Shown here: piece after piece, positions 1-7,456 of the stretch
How positions within the stretch are numbered: position 1 is the first letter of the stretch
How the letters are laid out: the number at the start of each line of letters is the position of its first letter
Source: Spirochaetales bacterium Spiro_02
GTDB lineage: Bacteria; Spirochaetota; Spirochaetia; Sphaerochaetales; Sphaerochaetaceae
DNA: 40,915 nt
Assembly: GCA_001604275.1 (NCBI GenBank)
Contig: LVBD01000031.1
Span: 5,228-46,142 of the forward strand
Direction: 5' to 3'
The notes under the pieces: model-generated
Told to the model about the DNA's origin: nothing
The model's database searches: none
The model's input: the letters and a program-made list of their open reading frames with translations, nothing else
Program-made: the position numbers and the translations under genes

Positions 1-61
1 CATCGTTCGAGCGAAAACCTTCGGGTATCGTCCCTACGCGGGTGAAGCCGATCGACTCATA
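1..61. repeat. Exact 61-bp copy of part of the GNAT gene (other copy 181-241)
   Basis: Bases 1-61 are identical to 181-241, which encode the YESIGF...EGFRSNDG part of the GNAT protein read on the minus strand. Identity stops at base 62 versus 242. The left limit is unknown because the window starts there. On the minus strand the copy stays in the same reading frame, and that frame is open back to the stop codon of the GNAT gene at 113-115. It could therefore be the tail of a truncated tandem duplicate. It could equally be an assembly artefact at a contig end, since 61 bp is a k-mer-like length. Confidence 0.9.
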
Positions 62-112
62 GTGCAACCGACCGATGGTCAAGAGAAAAGGAGGGGGCCT
101 ACGCGCTTCGTC

Positions 113-625
113 CTATGAAGGTCGGCGTTTCTGCCCCGTCTTCAGCGGTATGTAGAACACGATGATGTCCTCGTAGGCGCCATCGTTCGAGCGAAAACCT
201 TCGGGTATCGTCCCTACGCGGGTGAAGCCGATCGACTCATACAGGGCGATCGCCGCGGTATTGGTGGTCACCACCGCATTGAACTGCAGGATCCGAAATC
301 CTGCCTTGGCCGCCTGTTCCATACTGTCCAGGACCAGGCTCCGTCCGATTCCGAGCCCTCGCAGCTGCGGCGATACGGCGTACGATGCGTTTGCGATGTG
401 GCCGCACCGGCCGATGTTGTTCGGATGGAGGATGTACAATCCTGCGACAGTTCCGTCCGCTTCTGCTACCCCGACATAAGTCTGGTCTGCGAAGAACCGG
501 GAGGCTTCCCGTTCCGCCATCGGTTCGGATTGCGGGAAGGCGTCGCCGCTTTCAACGATCCTGTTCCACAGCGTCGTCATGACGGGCAGATCCCGCTCCT
601 GGTACTGACGGATGATGATGTCCAC
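113..625 (-). CDS. GNAT-family N-acetyltransferase
   Basis: A 170-residue single-domain GNAT protein that should move an acetyl group from acetyl-CoA to an amine; the substrate cannot be told. The acetyl-CoA loop is QLRGLGIGRSLV, matching the R/Q-x-x-G-x-G/A signature, followed by the usual helix and the C-terminal NTAAIALYESIGFTRVG motif. I place the start at the GTG at 625, giving a protein beginning MDIIIRQYQ. An AGGAGG sits 7 bases upstream, and residues before this point in the longer frame do not look like protein. An ATG at 646 is the alternative. Sixty-one bases of the coding region recur at the window edge. The family is sure; the physiological role is unknown. Confidence 0.88.
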   Translation of the reverse strand: MDIIIRQYQERDLPVMTTLWNRIVESGDAFPQSEPMAEREASRFFADQTYVGVAEADGTVAGLYILHPNNIGRCGHIANASYAVSPQLRGLGIGRSLVLDSMEQAAKAGFRILQFNAVVTTNTAAIALYESIGFTRVGTIPEGFRSNDGAYEDIIVFYIPLKTGQKRRPS

Positions 626-677
626 TTCCGGTCCTCCTTCTTGCATGAGGTGAGCGCATCGACCTAGCTTCGTATCT

Positions 678-706
678 GTTCTAGCTCCTTCGTGGGCAAA
701 AGGCAA
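678..706 (-). promoter_or_regulatory. Candidate sigma70 promoter for the GNAT gene
   Basis: Read on the minus strand: TTGCCT (701-706), 17-bp spacer, TAGAAC (678-683). It lies about 50 bases upstream of the chosen GTG start. The -35 and -10 are both imperfect. Confidence 0.35.
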
Positions 707-789
707 TACCAGGGATCGTGCTTCGCCCAAGGGGGGGGCATCGCATCCGGAGGATGCCTGCCGGCATGGATCCGGTCGATCCATCCTCG

Positions 790-818
790 TTGCGTTCCGG
801 TTCATTTTGGGGTAATCT
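790..818 (+). promoter_or_regulatory. Candidate sigma70 promoter for deoC
   Basis: TTGCGT (790-795), 17-bp spacer, TAATCT (813-818), about 80 bases upstream of the deoC start. The spacing is ideal and the hexamers are moderate matches. Confidence 0.45.
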
Positions 819-898
819 GAAGTGGCGCGGCATGACCGCGGTACGCAAGGTCCCCGCATCATCCTGACATCGGACGGAGACCTTGAAGGGAGAGAATC

Positions 899-1564
899 AT
901 GAATGACATCGCGAAGTATATCGACCATACCCTTTTGGCCGCCAATGCGACGGAAGAGAAAATCAACAAGCTGTGCGACGAAGCCGCCTCATGGCATTTC
1001 GCCTCGGTATGCGTCAACAGCTGCCGGGTGTCCATGTGCGCCCGGCGTCTGAAAGGAACCGGTGTGAACGTCTGCACGGTAGTGGGGTTCCCCCTCGGGG
1101 CGATGTCCACCCCCGCCAAGGCGTTCGAGGCCAGTCAGGCGGTGCAGGACGGAGCCGATGAGATCGATATGGTGATCAACGTCGGATGGTTGAAGGATGG
1201 GCGCGATGACCTGGTCGAGGCCGACATCCGCGCGGTCAAGGAAACCTGCGGAGGCAAGTTGCTCAAAGTGATCATCGAAACGTGTCTCCTGACGGATGAT
1301 GAAAAGGTCCGCGCCTGCAAACTCTCCGTCGCCGGCGGTGCGGATTTCGTCAAGACCTCCACAGGGTTCTCCACCGGCGGGGCTACCGTCGAGGACGTGG
1401 CGTTGATGCGCAAGACCGTCGGTCCCAAGATCGGCGTCAAGGCTTCCGGCGGGGTGCGTTCCTATGAAGCCGCCGTCGCCATGATCGAGGCCGGAGCCAC
1501 CCGTCTGGGGACGAGCAGCGGCATCGCCATCGTCCAGGGAGCTTCGTCGGATGCCGCGTATTGA
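899..1564 (+). CDS. deoC: Deoxyribose-phosphate aldolase
   Basis: This class I aldolase cleaves 2-deoxyribose 5-phosphate to acetaldehyde and glyceraldehyde 3-phosphate, the last step of deoxynucleoside breakdown in the cytoplasm. At 221 residues it has the usual length of the bacterial family. The Schiff-base lysine is K152 in [10 protein letters not shown], and the second conserved lysine is K181 in [21 protein letters not shown] is also typical. AGGGAGAG precedes the ATG. The last 14 bases overlap the start of the next gene, so the two are almost certainly co-transcribed and translationally coupled. With the nucleoside importer and phosphorylase farther along, it fits a nucleoside-salvage theme. 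Confidence 0.97.
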   Translation: MNDIAKYIDHTLLAANATEEKINKLCDEAASWHFASVCVNSCRVSMCARRLKGTGVNVCTVVGFPLGAMSTPAKAFEASQAVQDGADEIDMVINVGWLKDGRDDLVEADIRAVKETCGGKLLKVIIETCLLTDDEKVRACKLSVAGGADFVKTSTGFSTGGATVEDVALMRKTVGPKIGVKASGGVRSYEAAVAMIEAGATRLGTSSGIAIVQGASSDAAY

Positions 1565-2693
1565 ACAGAAGACAATAGCCGAAGATTTCCTCAAGAGCCT
1601 CGGGTTTCCTACGATCGATGTCCACGAGACCTTTTCCCATTTCGACTTTACGTCCCCCGGGCGTCGGGTCCTGCTGATCGGTCCGATGGGTTCGGGCAAG
1701 ACAGAGTTCTCGGCGAGGGTCTGGAGGGATGCCGCGGTCGCCCAGCGCAAGAGCGACAAAGTACGTGAGATGACCAGTACCGGGATCGTCGATCGGCGCA
1801 AGGTGTTCTTCGTCCGGTCGGAAATCGACGGGGCGCGCTTCTCCGACTATCCCGACGACGCTCTGTGCTACCGCGGCGGCTACATCCGCTGCGGCGAGAA
1901 TATCGCCCGCATCCGCGACTCGTTCGGGCTCGAACGGGTTCTGGCCGACAACCCGACGGTAGGTACGTTCATCATCGACGAGGCCTCGTTCTTCGACGAA
2001 CGCCTTGCCTATGTGGTTCGCAATCATAGCCTAGAACGCGGTGTCATGTTCATTTTTCCGACGTTGATCCTCAATTTCAGGCGTGATATCTTTAATTCGA
2101 CTGCCCGCCTGATGCTGGACATCGCCACGGACGTCATCCCTCTGACGGCCTATTGCGAGCACCCAGACTGCATGAACAACGCTTTCTATACGTATCGCTA
2201 TTATCAGGTCGACGGCAAGGAATGCCCCGCTTTGTACTTCGATCCGTTGATCATCGTCGGCGGCGATACCCACAAGGACGATGCGCTGGCGCCGAACTAT
2301 GCGTCGCGGTGCGACCAGCATCATTATTTACCTGGAAAGGAATATACGTTCTTCCATCTGAAGCCACTTGGAGAGCAAGCCGCCCGGGGCGATGAAAAGC
2401 CGTTGCGTTCCGAGCTTGACGCCCTCAAGCACCATATGAGCGATTCGATGCTCTACCGAAACATCCGCGATCGGTACGGCAATCTCGCCGATGAGGAAAT
2501 ATACTTCAATTCCTTATTGCCGGCGAACATCGCCGAGAAAGCGCTGATCTTCCTGTTCGCCGAGCAGAATCTCGTGCCCGAGGAGGTCCTCATTCGCTTG
2601 GTGGACGATCTCAGCCTTGATCGAGAATACATGTCCAAGGTCCTGGCGGACAACCGACGTCCCGTCTCGCTTGAACAGCCCCTTCTCTTCTGA
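1551..2693 (+). CDS. Divergent thymidine kinase-like protein with C-terminal extension
   Basis: A 380-residue protein that resembles the TK1 family of thymidine kinases but is about twice their usual length. A P-loop GPMGSGKT lies at residues 44-51 (TK1 has GPMFSGKT) and a Walker B-like IIDEASFF at 141-148 (TK1: DEAQF). A zinc-site pattern (C202, C207, C254, H257) encloses IIVGGD, as in the TK1 lasso and zinc region. Residues from about 270 on have no match I recognise. The gene starts inside deoC (14-bp overlap), and both products would act on deoxynucleosides, which supports a kinase role. Because the insertions and the extra domain are large, activity on thymidine is inferred; another P-loop function is possible. 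Confidence 0.65.
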   Translation: MPRIEQKTIAEDFLKSLGFPTIDVHETFSHFDFTSPGRRVLLIGPMGSGKTEFSARVWRDAAVAQRKSDKVREMTSTGIVDRRKVFFVRSEIDGARFSDYPDDALCYRGGYIRCGENIARIRDSFGLERVLADNPTVGTFIIDEASFFDERLAYVVRNHSLERGVMFIFPTLILNFRRDIFNSTARLMLDIATDVIPLTAYCEHPDCMNNAFYTYRYYQVDGKECPALYFDPLIIVGGDTHKDDALAPNYASRCDQHHYLPGKEYTFFHLKPLGEQAARGDEKPLRSELDALKHHMSDSMLYRNIRDRYGNLADEEIYFNSLLPANIAEKALIFLFAEQNLVPEEVLIRLVDDLSLDREYMSKVLADNRRPVSLEQPLLF

Positions 2694-2712
2694 ATCTGCG
2701 AGGTCGGATATC

Positions 2713-2739
2713 TGCAGGGTTGCCGACCGCAACCCTGCA
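2713..2739 (+). terminator. Hairpin after the deoC / kinase-like operon
   Basis: A perfect 11-bp stem (TGCAGGGTTGC with GCAACCCTGCA) around a 5-base loop, 20 bases after the stop codon. No T-run follows, so it may be a transcript-end or stability hairpin and not a classic intrinsic terminator. Confidence 0.5.
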
Positions 2740-2758
2740 ATCACCCTACCATGACCCT
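2738..2758 (+). repeat. Member of dispersed 11-bp repeat family
   Basis: Two back-to-back 11-mers, CAATCACCCTA and CCATGACCCT. They resemble units near 24489-24550 (reverse strand), 24696-24714 and 36454-36475, all outside genes. Confidence 0.5.
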
Positions 2759-2822
2759 TCCTGAGAGCTGGAAAGTACAAAAACAGAGCGATAACGGACA
2801 TTGCGCCTGTCTGAAACAGGGT

Positions 2823-3704
2823 TCAGAATTGACGAAGATAATCCAGAGTCTGCGTCAAGGTCGCGGGATTGAGGTTTTCCAACAAGACAGGGACATCGAT
2901 GAGTCTTTCCTGGAGCTCTTGCGCCAAGCATTTCCAGTCCATCGTTCCCGTTCCTAGCGGAATGTCCCCGATTTTCCGACCTGCCTCGTCCAGGACATAG
3001 TCCTTGGCATGGATCGCCACGATCTTGTCTCCGAATGCGTCGAGCGCCTGTCGGAAGAAAGACCGCTGCGCTTCCTGCGAAGGGTGCCGGCGGACCGAAC
3101 CGTCCAGTTCAGGAATCCCTGTCCATGGCGTGAGGTTCACCGGGTCATAGATGACACGCAGATGCGGGGTGTCGAACTTCTCCAGCAACCGGACCATCCG
3201 AGCGATGGAGCAGATGGTATGGCTGCGGGACACTGCTTCGACCGCGACGATACCGTCGTATTTCACCGCTGCTTCGAGCAACCGTCCGATCGATCGGCAC
3301 AGCCTGTCGAAGACGGCCGGTTCGGACGTATCGGGATGATAGGAACAATCCGGGTTCAACGAACCGGTTTCGGTGCCGACTATGCGGCATCCGAACTCCC
3401 TGTTGAACTTCAGGTGCGTTTCAAACCGCTTCAGATGCGCCTCAAGCTGCTCTGGATCGGGGTGGACAGGATTGATATAGCATCCGATGACGGCGACATG
3501 TACACCGTGTGCGGCGAGAGCCTGCCGGATTCCGTCTATGTATCGCGGCGTATAGTCGGATGCGTCGAGTGCTGTGGGGATGACTTTCTTCAATGCGAGC
3601 TGGATGCTCGACGGCGTTTGGAAAGTCTCGATGACGGTGGCCAGTTCATCAGCCGTGGCGAACTTGCCGAAATCGTGTGCGCGGAAGCCTAATTGCATAT
3701 TCAT
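2823..3704 (-). CDS. TIM-barrel sugar phosphate isomerase/epimerase-type protein
   Basis: A 293-residue protein of the xylose-isomerase-like TIM-barrel superfamily (AP_endonuc_2 fold). Family hallmarks visible are GCRIVGTETGSL, a VAVEAVSRSHT strand with the metal-ligand Glu, VIYDPVNLTP and IVAIHAKDYV with the later His/Asp ligands, and VPVLLEN near the end. The exact substrate cannot be read. Divergent transcription from the GH28 gene suggests a pectin-derived sugar or uronate. The ATG at 3704 is only 6 bases from a near-consensus -10 box and has no Shine-Dalgarno sequence, so the message may be leaderless; an ATG two codons later is the alternative. Confidence 0.8.
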   Translation of the reverse strand: MNMQLGFRAHDFGKFATADELATVIETFQTPSSIQLALKKVIPTALDASDYTPRYIDGIRQALAAHGVHVAVIGCYINPVHPDPEQLEAHLKRFETHLKFNREFGCRIVGTETGSLNPDCSYHPDTSEPAVFDRLCRSIGRLLEAAVKYDGIVAVEAVSRSHTICSIARMVRLLEKFDTPHLRVIYDPVNLTPWTGIPELDGSVRRHPSQEAQRSFFRQALDAFGDKIVAIHAKDYVLDEAGRKIGDIPLGTGTMDWKCLAQELQERLIDVPVLLENLNPATLTQTLDYLRQF

Positions 3705-3710
3705 GGCTTG

Positions 3711-3739
3711 ATTGTAGCGAGTAGGAATCCGTTTGTAAA
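3711..3739 (-). promoter_or_regulatory. Near-consensus promoter of the TIM-barrel gene (leaderless geometry)
   Basis: On the minus strand: TTTACA (3734-3739), 17-bp spacer, TACAAT (3711-3716). The predicted transcription start falls at or within a base or two of the ATG at 3704. Confidence 0.7.
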
Positions 3740-3747
3740 GAAACGGA
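3730..3747. promoter_or_regulatory. Inverted repeat, possible operator between divergent genes
   Basis: CCGTTT, 6-base spacer, AAACGG. It covers the -35 box of the minus-strand promoter and lies about 20 bases upstream of the GH28 start, so a bound protein could control both genes. It does not match the KdgR-like boxes. Confidence 0.35.
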
Positions 3748-3768
3748 ATGGGACAAGGATAGATACAT

Positions 3769-5127
3769 ATGTTTTCTGTGAAAGAATACGGCGCGGTAGG
3801 TGATGGCGTCCATGATGATTCCGATGCGTTCGCACGCGCGTTGCAAGCTGCCGGTCGGATCGGCGGCAAGGTGATGGTTCCTGAAGGAACGTGGTCCTGC
3901 GGGCCGATCGAAATCGGATCCGGCGTCGAATTGCATCTTGAGCGGGGCGCCAGGGTGAAGTTCATTCCCGACTTTTCTCTCTATGGGCCTGTCCGTTCCC
4001 GATGGGAAGGTGTTGACTGCTGGTGCATGCATCCATGCATCCATGTCCACGATGCCAACGACGTGCGCATTACCGGCGAGGGGACGATCGACGGCAGCGG
4101 CGAGCTCTGGTGGCAGGCTTCCCGCTTCAAGCGCGAGACGCAGAAAGGCCCTGAAACGGCGCTTGAGAAACGCTTTGCCGCGCTGAACGTCGGCTTCGAA
4201 TCGCAACCGGGCGGCGGCGGAGGCCGACAGTGCCAGTTCCTGCGGCCTCCTTTGCTGCAGTTTCAGAATTGCAGGAACGTGATTCTGTCCGGCGTCACGC
4301 TCATCGACAGTCCGTTCTGGACGGTGCATCCGCTCTATTGCGATGGAATCTTCATCGATGGAGTAACGATCAAGAACCCCTCGGACGCTCCGAATACCGA
4401 CGGCATCGACGTCGATTCCTGCCGAAACGTCCGTATTACCGATTGTACCGTCGATGTAGGCGACGACGGAATCGCGCTGAAAAGCGGAAGCGGTCCCGAC
4501 GGAATCGCCGCCGGACGTCCTACCTGTTCGGTATTCGTAGGGCGCTGTACGGTCCGGAACGCACACGGCGGCATCGTGATCGGAAGCGAGACCGCCGCCG
4601 GGATATGGGATGTCGAAGCCACCGACTGCCTGTTCGACGGCACCGATCGCGGAATCAGGATCAAGACCCGTCGTGGCAGGGGCGGACACATCCATGACTT
4701 GAAGTTCAACCGTCTGACGATGCGGGACAATCTGTGTCCGTTCACCGTGAACATGTACTATCGTTGCGGCGGTTTCGAAGACCGGTTCTTTTCGCTCGAA
4801 CCGCAGCCGATCGAAGACGATACCCCGGCGATCGAGCGGATCCGCGTCGATGCGTGCCATGCGCAGGGAAGTCGTTCTTCCGCCGGATTCATCGTCGGAT
4901 TGCCGGAACGGCATATCAAGGATCTGGTCGTCACCGACTGCTCGTTCGATGTCGCTCCTGATGCCAGCGGCGCAATCGACGAATCGGAGATGTACAACGG
5001 ACTGCCGCCCGTCGCCGACCGTGGGATCCGGTGCCGGAACGTCGAAGCGACATTCAACGGCGTGACCGTAGGAGGCACCGACCGGCCGTTCATCCTTGAA
5101 GAAGGGTGTGCGGTCCAAATCGGATGA
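3769..5127 (+). CDS. Glycoside hydrolase family 28 (polygalacturonase-type)
   Basis: A 452-residue right-handed beta-helix enzyme that hydrolyses alpha-1,4-galacturonosyl or related rhamnogalacturonan bonds. The N-terminal VKEYGAVGDGVHDDSDAF is the standard opening of the fold. The GH28 catalytic set is present: NTDG at 209-212, DD at 232-233, H266 in AHGG (usually GHG; the first Gly is Ala here) and RIK at 297-299. No signal peptide is visible, so it probably acts in the cytoplasm on imported oligomers, an exo-type role. An AAGGA lies about 10 bases before the ATG. Its neighbours (galacturonate catabolism, GH105, CE12) fit. The exact bond cleaved is not determinable from sequence. Confidence 0.93.
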   Translation: MFSVKEYGAVGDGVHDDSDAFARALQAAGRIGGKVMVPEGTWSCGPIEIGSGVELHLERGARVKFIPDFSLYGPVRSRWEGVDCWCMHPCIHVHDANDVRITGEGTIDGSGELWWQASRFKRETQKGPETALEKRFAALNVGFESQPGGGGGRQCQFLRPPLLQFQNCRNVILSGVTLIDSPFWTVHPLYCDGIFIDGVTIKNPSDAPNTDGIDVDSCRNVRITDCTVDVGDDGIALKSGSGPDGIAAGRPTCSVFVGRCTVRNAHGGIVIGSETAAGIWDVEATDCLFDGTDRGIRIKTRRGRGGHIHDLKFNRLTMRDNLCPFTVNMYYRCGGFEDRFFSLEPQPIEDDTPAIERIRVDACHAQGSRSSAGFIVGLPERHIKDLVVTDCSFDVAPDASGAIDESEMYNGLPPVADRGIRCRNVEATFNGVTVGGTDRPFILEEGCAVQIG

Positions 5128-5155
5128 CGGGCGTCAGGCCGGGACGGTTCTGGCG

Positions 5156-6037
5156 CTAGCGTAGCGTCAGCGCATAGTAGTCGGTCCGGAACTCGATGGC
5201 GAAGCCGCCATGCAGGTAGAGGTTCAGCGCCGACGGATTCGCCGTATCCACTTCCAGCGTCACTTTCGTTCGTTCATCGAGCATCTGCCGAACCATGGTC
5301 GACAGCATCCTCTTTCCGTATCCCCGGTGCTGCGCTGACGGCTTGATTCCGAGACCGAAAAGATTCGCACTGTCCTCTGTCAGAGTCCGATTGCAGATTC
5401 CGATCGCTTCGTCCCCATCGTAGGCGATGAACGCGTCGTCGACGCCGGAGTCAATAACTGCTTCTAGATGGGAACGCTCGGCATCGCAGTCCGAACGGAA
5501 CGTCTGTACGGCGATGTCGACGGCTAGGTCGATGATGTCCCTGTCCACCCGCACCATCCGTAGCGGCTGCATGCCGTCGCTTGGACGGGAGGTGCAGGAC
5601 AGCAGGTATTCGCTGTGGCTGAACGTGGCGGCGGGGAAGGCGGCGCGGAGCGTGGCCATGCCGCTCGAGCTGTTTGATTCGATCTGGAAGAGCAGCGTAC
5701 TGACATCGAGCATGCGAACCTGTCGCATCGCCGCTTGGAACAACTCGGTGAAATATCCGTTCCTTCTCGATCCGGGGGAGGTGAACGCAGTGATCTCCAT
5801 GACCTGCGGTTCCATATGAAACAAGGAGAGGAACGCTGCAAGGGCGCCCGGCGCCCGGGAACGTTCGCTGTCCTCAGAATATCCGAGGAAAAAGCACGGC
5901 ATCGCTCTATCGAGGTTGAACTTGTTCGTCAGCAACGTGTCGTTGTGCAGGTCTTCGATCCTGTTGCATGCGTCCTGTAGCGAGATGAGCTTTCGCCGTT
6001 GATGTTCCGTGAGCATGTTCGTTTCAATGATAGTCAT
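5156..6037 (-). CDS. Tandem-GNAT acetyltransferase
   Basis: A 293-residue protein built from two GNAT-like halves. The first (about 1-150) carries GSRRNGYFTELFQAA at the acetyl-CoA loop position. The second (about 155-293) has QHRGYGKRMLSTMV followed by TANPSALNLYLHGGF, the full signature. The second half looks catalytically intact; the first may be structural. The substrate is unknown. The gene lies convergent to GH28 and downstream of eda with a terminator between, so it is probably transcribed alone. No clear Shine-Dalgarno precedes the ATG at 6037; an in-frame ATG seven codons later is possible. Confidence 0.82.
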   Translation of the reverse strand: MTIIETNMLTEHQRRKLISLQDACNRIEDLHNDTLLTNKFNLDRAMPCFFLGYSEDSERSRAPGALAAFLSLFHMEPQVMEITAFTSPGSRRNGYFTELFQAAMRQVRMLDVSTLLFQIESNSSSGMATLRAAFPAATFSHSEYLLSCTSRPSDGMQPLRMVRVDRDIIDLAVDIAVQTFRSDCDAERSHLEAVIDSGVDDAFIAYDGDEAIGICNRTLTEDSANLFGLGIKPSAQHRGYGKRMLSTMVRQMLDERTKVTLEVDTANPSALNLYLHGGFAIEFRTDYYALTLR

Positions 6038-6114
6038 GATGGTTCGATAGTATCACATGGCTTGGCATGAAGATAGGTGTGTCCATTTGCACAACCCTCA
6101 CGGTGGAACATATG

Positions 6115-6160
6115 AAAAGGGACCGCCCCTTCGTCGCGAACGACGCATGAAGCAGTCCCC
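6115..6160 (-). terminator. Rho-independent terminator downstream of eda
   Basis: Read on the minus strand, GGGGAC pairs with GTCCC, an internal CGTCG-TTCG-CGACG hairpin sits in the middle, and TTTT follows. It lies 34 bases after the eda stop codon. Confidence 0.65.
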
Positions 6161-6193
6161 ATCGAGATGTGTGGAATTCGGATTCCGTCAGGT

Positions 6194-7156
6194 TCAGGCT
6201 TTGATCAGATGGACTGCAAAGCCTCCGATTTCTTCCTTGAAATAGACGACCTTGATCTTGCCCTTCGCATCGCGGGCGATGGACGATTCGTCGGCATGGA
6301 ATCCATACTGCTCCAGATAGGCGAGGGTGCGTTCGCAATCGAAGCATTTGAACGCGATGTGGCCCCGCTTGCCCCGGAATATCTTGGGCATGACTTCGAA
6401 TTCCGTGCCCATGAAGACCGACGAATTGCCCCGTTTGGTGGCCAGACCGAATGCGGAAAGCGCGGTGATGACTTTCTCCGCATCGTCGGGGTTCTCATTG
6501 TCGATGCTCATGTGGGCGAAGCTCAGGCCCTGGAGCGTGACGACGGCCTTGTGGCAGATGTCGGCTATCTCGTCCCACTGCTCGGCCTCGATCAGATCAG
6601 CCTTGACCATCCATGAGCCGCCTACCGCAAGGACGTTGGAAGTCTTCGCGTAGTCGGCGAGGTTGTCGAGATTGATGCCGCCGGTGGGCATGAACTTGAG
6701 CTGGGGGAAGGGACCGGCGAAATTCTTCAGCATGTTGATGCCTCCGGACGCTTCCGCAGGAAAGAACTTGAGGACGGAAAGATTGCGGGCCAGCCCCTGT
6801 TCGATGTCGGACGGAGTGCATACGCCGGGCACGACAGGGACATTGTTCGCGACGCACCAATCGACCACCGACGGGTTGAAGCCCGGGGATACGATGTAGG
6901 TCGCGCCGGCGGCGACCGCTTTCTTGGCCAGATCGAGGCTGGTGACCGTACCCGCTCCGAGCAGCATCTGCGGGAACTTCGCGGCGATCCGCTTGATCGC
7001 TTCCTCCGCCGCGTCGGTTCTGAACGTGACCTCGGCGCAGGGCAGCCCCCCCTTGATCAAGGCTCCGGCCAAGCCTTCGGCCTTGCTTGCATCGTCGATC
7101 TTCACTACGGGAACCAGACCGATCTTGTGGACTTTTTCAAAAAATTCTTCGTACAT
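6194..7156 (-). CDS. eda: KDPG/KHG aldolase fused to a VOC-like domain
   Basis: A 320-residue two-part protein. Residues 1-210 are a complete 2-keto-3-deoxy-6-phosphogluconate aldolase: E42 and R46 in AEVTFRT, GAGTV at 67-71, Schiff-base K130 in LKFFPAE and PTGGI at 157-161. This splits KDPG into pyruvate and glyceraldehyde 3-phosphate. Residues 212-320 form a glyoxalase/VOC-like domain with candidate metal ligands H215, E252 or E254, H266 and H316. Stand-alone Eda is about 210 residues, so the extra domain is a real fusion. AAGGAGAG precedes the ATG by 6 bases. The gene is divergent from kdgK, with a KdgR-like box between them. The role of the VOC part is unknown. Confidence 0.93.
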   Translation of the reverse strand: MYEEFFEKVHKIGLVPVVKIDDASKAEGLAGALIKGGLPCAEVTFRTDAAEEAIKRIAAKFPQMLLGAGTVTSLDLAKKAVAAGATYIVSPGFNPSVVDWCVANNVPVVPGVCTPSDIEQGLARNLSVLKFFPAEASGGINMLKNFAGPFPQLKFMPTGGINLDNLADYAKTSNVLAVGGSWMVKADLIEAEQWDEIADICHKAVVTLQGLSFAHMSIDNENPDDAEKVITALSAFGLATKRGNSSVFMGTEFEVMPKIFRGKRGHIAFKCFDCERTLAYLEQYGFHADESSIARDAKGKIKVVYFKEEIGGFAVHLIKA

Positions 7157-7298
7157 GGAACACTCTCCTTTTCCTAGGCGTTGCAGGGATGCGGCAAAAG
7201 TCGTTCTTCCGGTCGTCCCAGTACAAGCCGATAGCAAATGATAGTTCATGATATCGTTCGATCATGGAACGGGACGCATGCCCACGTTCTCGATGATG

Positions 7299-7327
7299 AG
7301 TATAGCACGATGTCGCTGAAAATGGAA
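7299..7327 (-). promoter_or_regulatory. Weak candidate promoter for eda
   Basis: Minus strand: TATACT at 7299-7304 is a good -10. The -35 at 17 bp (7322-7327) reads TTCCAT, which is poor and overlaps the KdgR-like box. Confidence 0.3.
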
Positions 7328-7337
7328 CATTGTTTCA
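7323..7337. promoter_or_regulatory. KdgR-like operator
   Basis: TGGAACATTGTTTCA, a near-perfect palindrome that fits TGRAACATYGTTYCA together with the copy at 15829-15843. From memory it matches the core GAAACATTGTTTC of enterobacterial KdgR sites, and an IclR-family regulator is encoded at 9416-10213. It sits just upstream of the kdgK -35 and over the putative eda -35. Confidence 0.75.
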
Positions 7338-7345
7338 AAAAAATG

Positions 7346-7374
7346 TTGACAGATCGACACCTTGCCAATATCAT
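7346..7374 (+). promoter_or_regulatory. kdgK promoter
   Basis: TTGACA (7346-7351), 17-bp spacer, TATCAT (7369-7374); predicted start near 7381, giving a leader of about 75 bases. Confidence 0.7.
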
Positions 7375-7456
7375 TGATGCCGGAAGCAGGGGGAAGGTCC
7401 GCTGTTTTCCTTGGAAATGCAAATAGGAATAGTACATATGGAAGGAGGATATCCTC

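Larger units (their letters stand above)
646..898. other. Divergent intergenic region between GNAT and deoC
   Basis: No gene is visible here. It holds two outward-facing promoter candidates (listed separately) and a short GC-rich inverted repeat around 828-842 just upstream of deoC. Confidence 0.5.
7157..7456. other. Divergent eda-kdgK regulatory region
   Basis: No gene. It contains the kdgK promoter, a weak eda promoter (-10 TATACT on the minus strand at 7299-7304), one KdgR-like box, and an inverted repeat CATGAT-8 nt-ATCATG at 7247-7266 in what would be the long (about 135 nt) eda leader. Confidence 0.6.

Noticed and set aside
2811-2826. TGAAACAGGGTTCAG as a third KdgR-like box
   Set aside because: The right half does not fit TGTTYCA, and the site lies at the 3' end of a gene, not at a promoter.
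3649-5118. Long open frame (489 codons) antisense to the GH28 gene
   Set aside because: It mirrors the codons of the GH28 gene in GC-rich DNA, has no recognisable domain, and the sense strand has full catalytic motifs.
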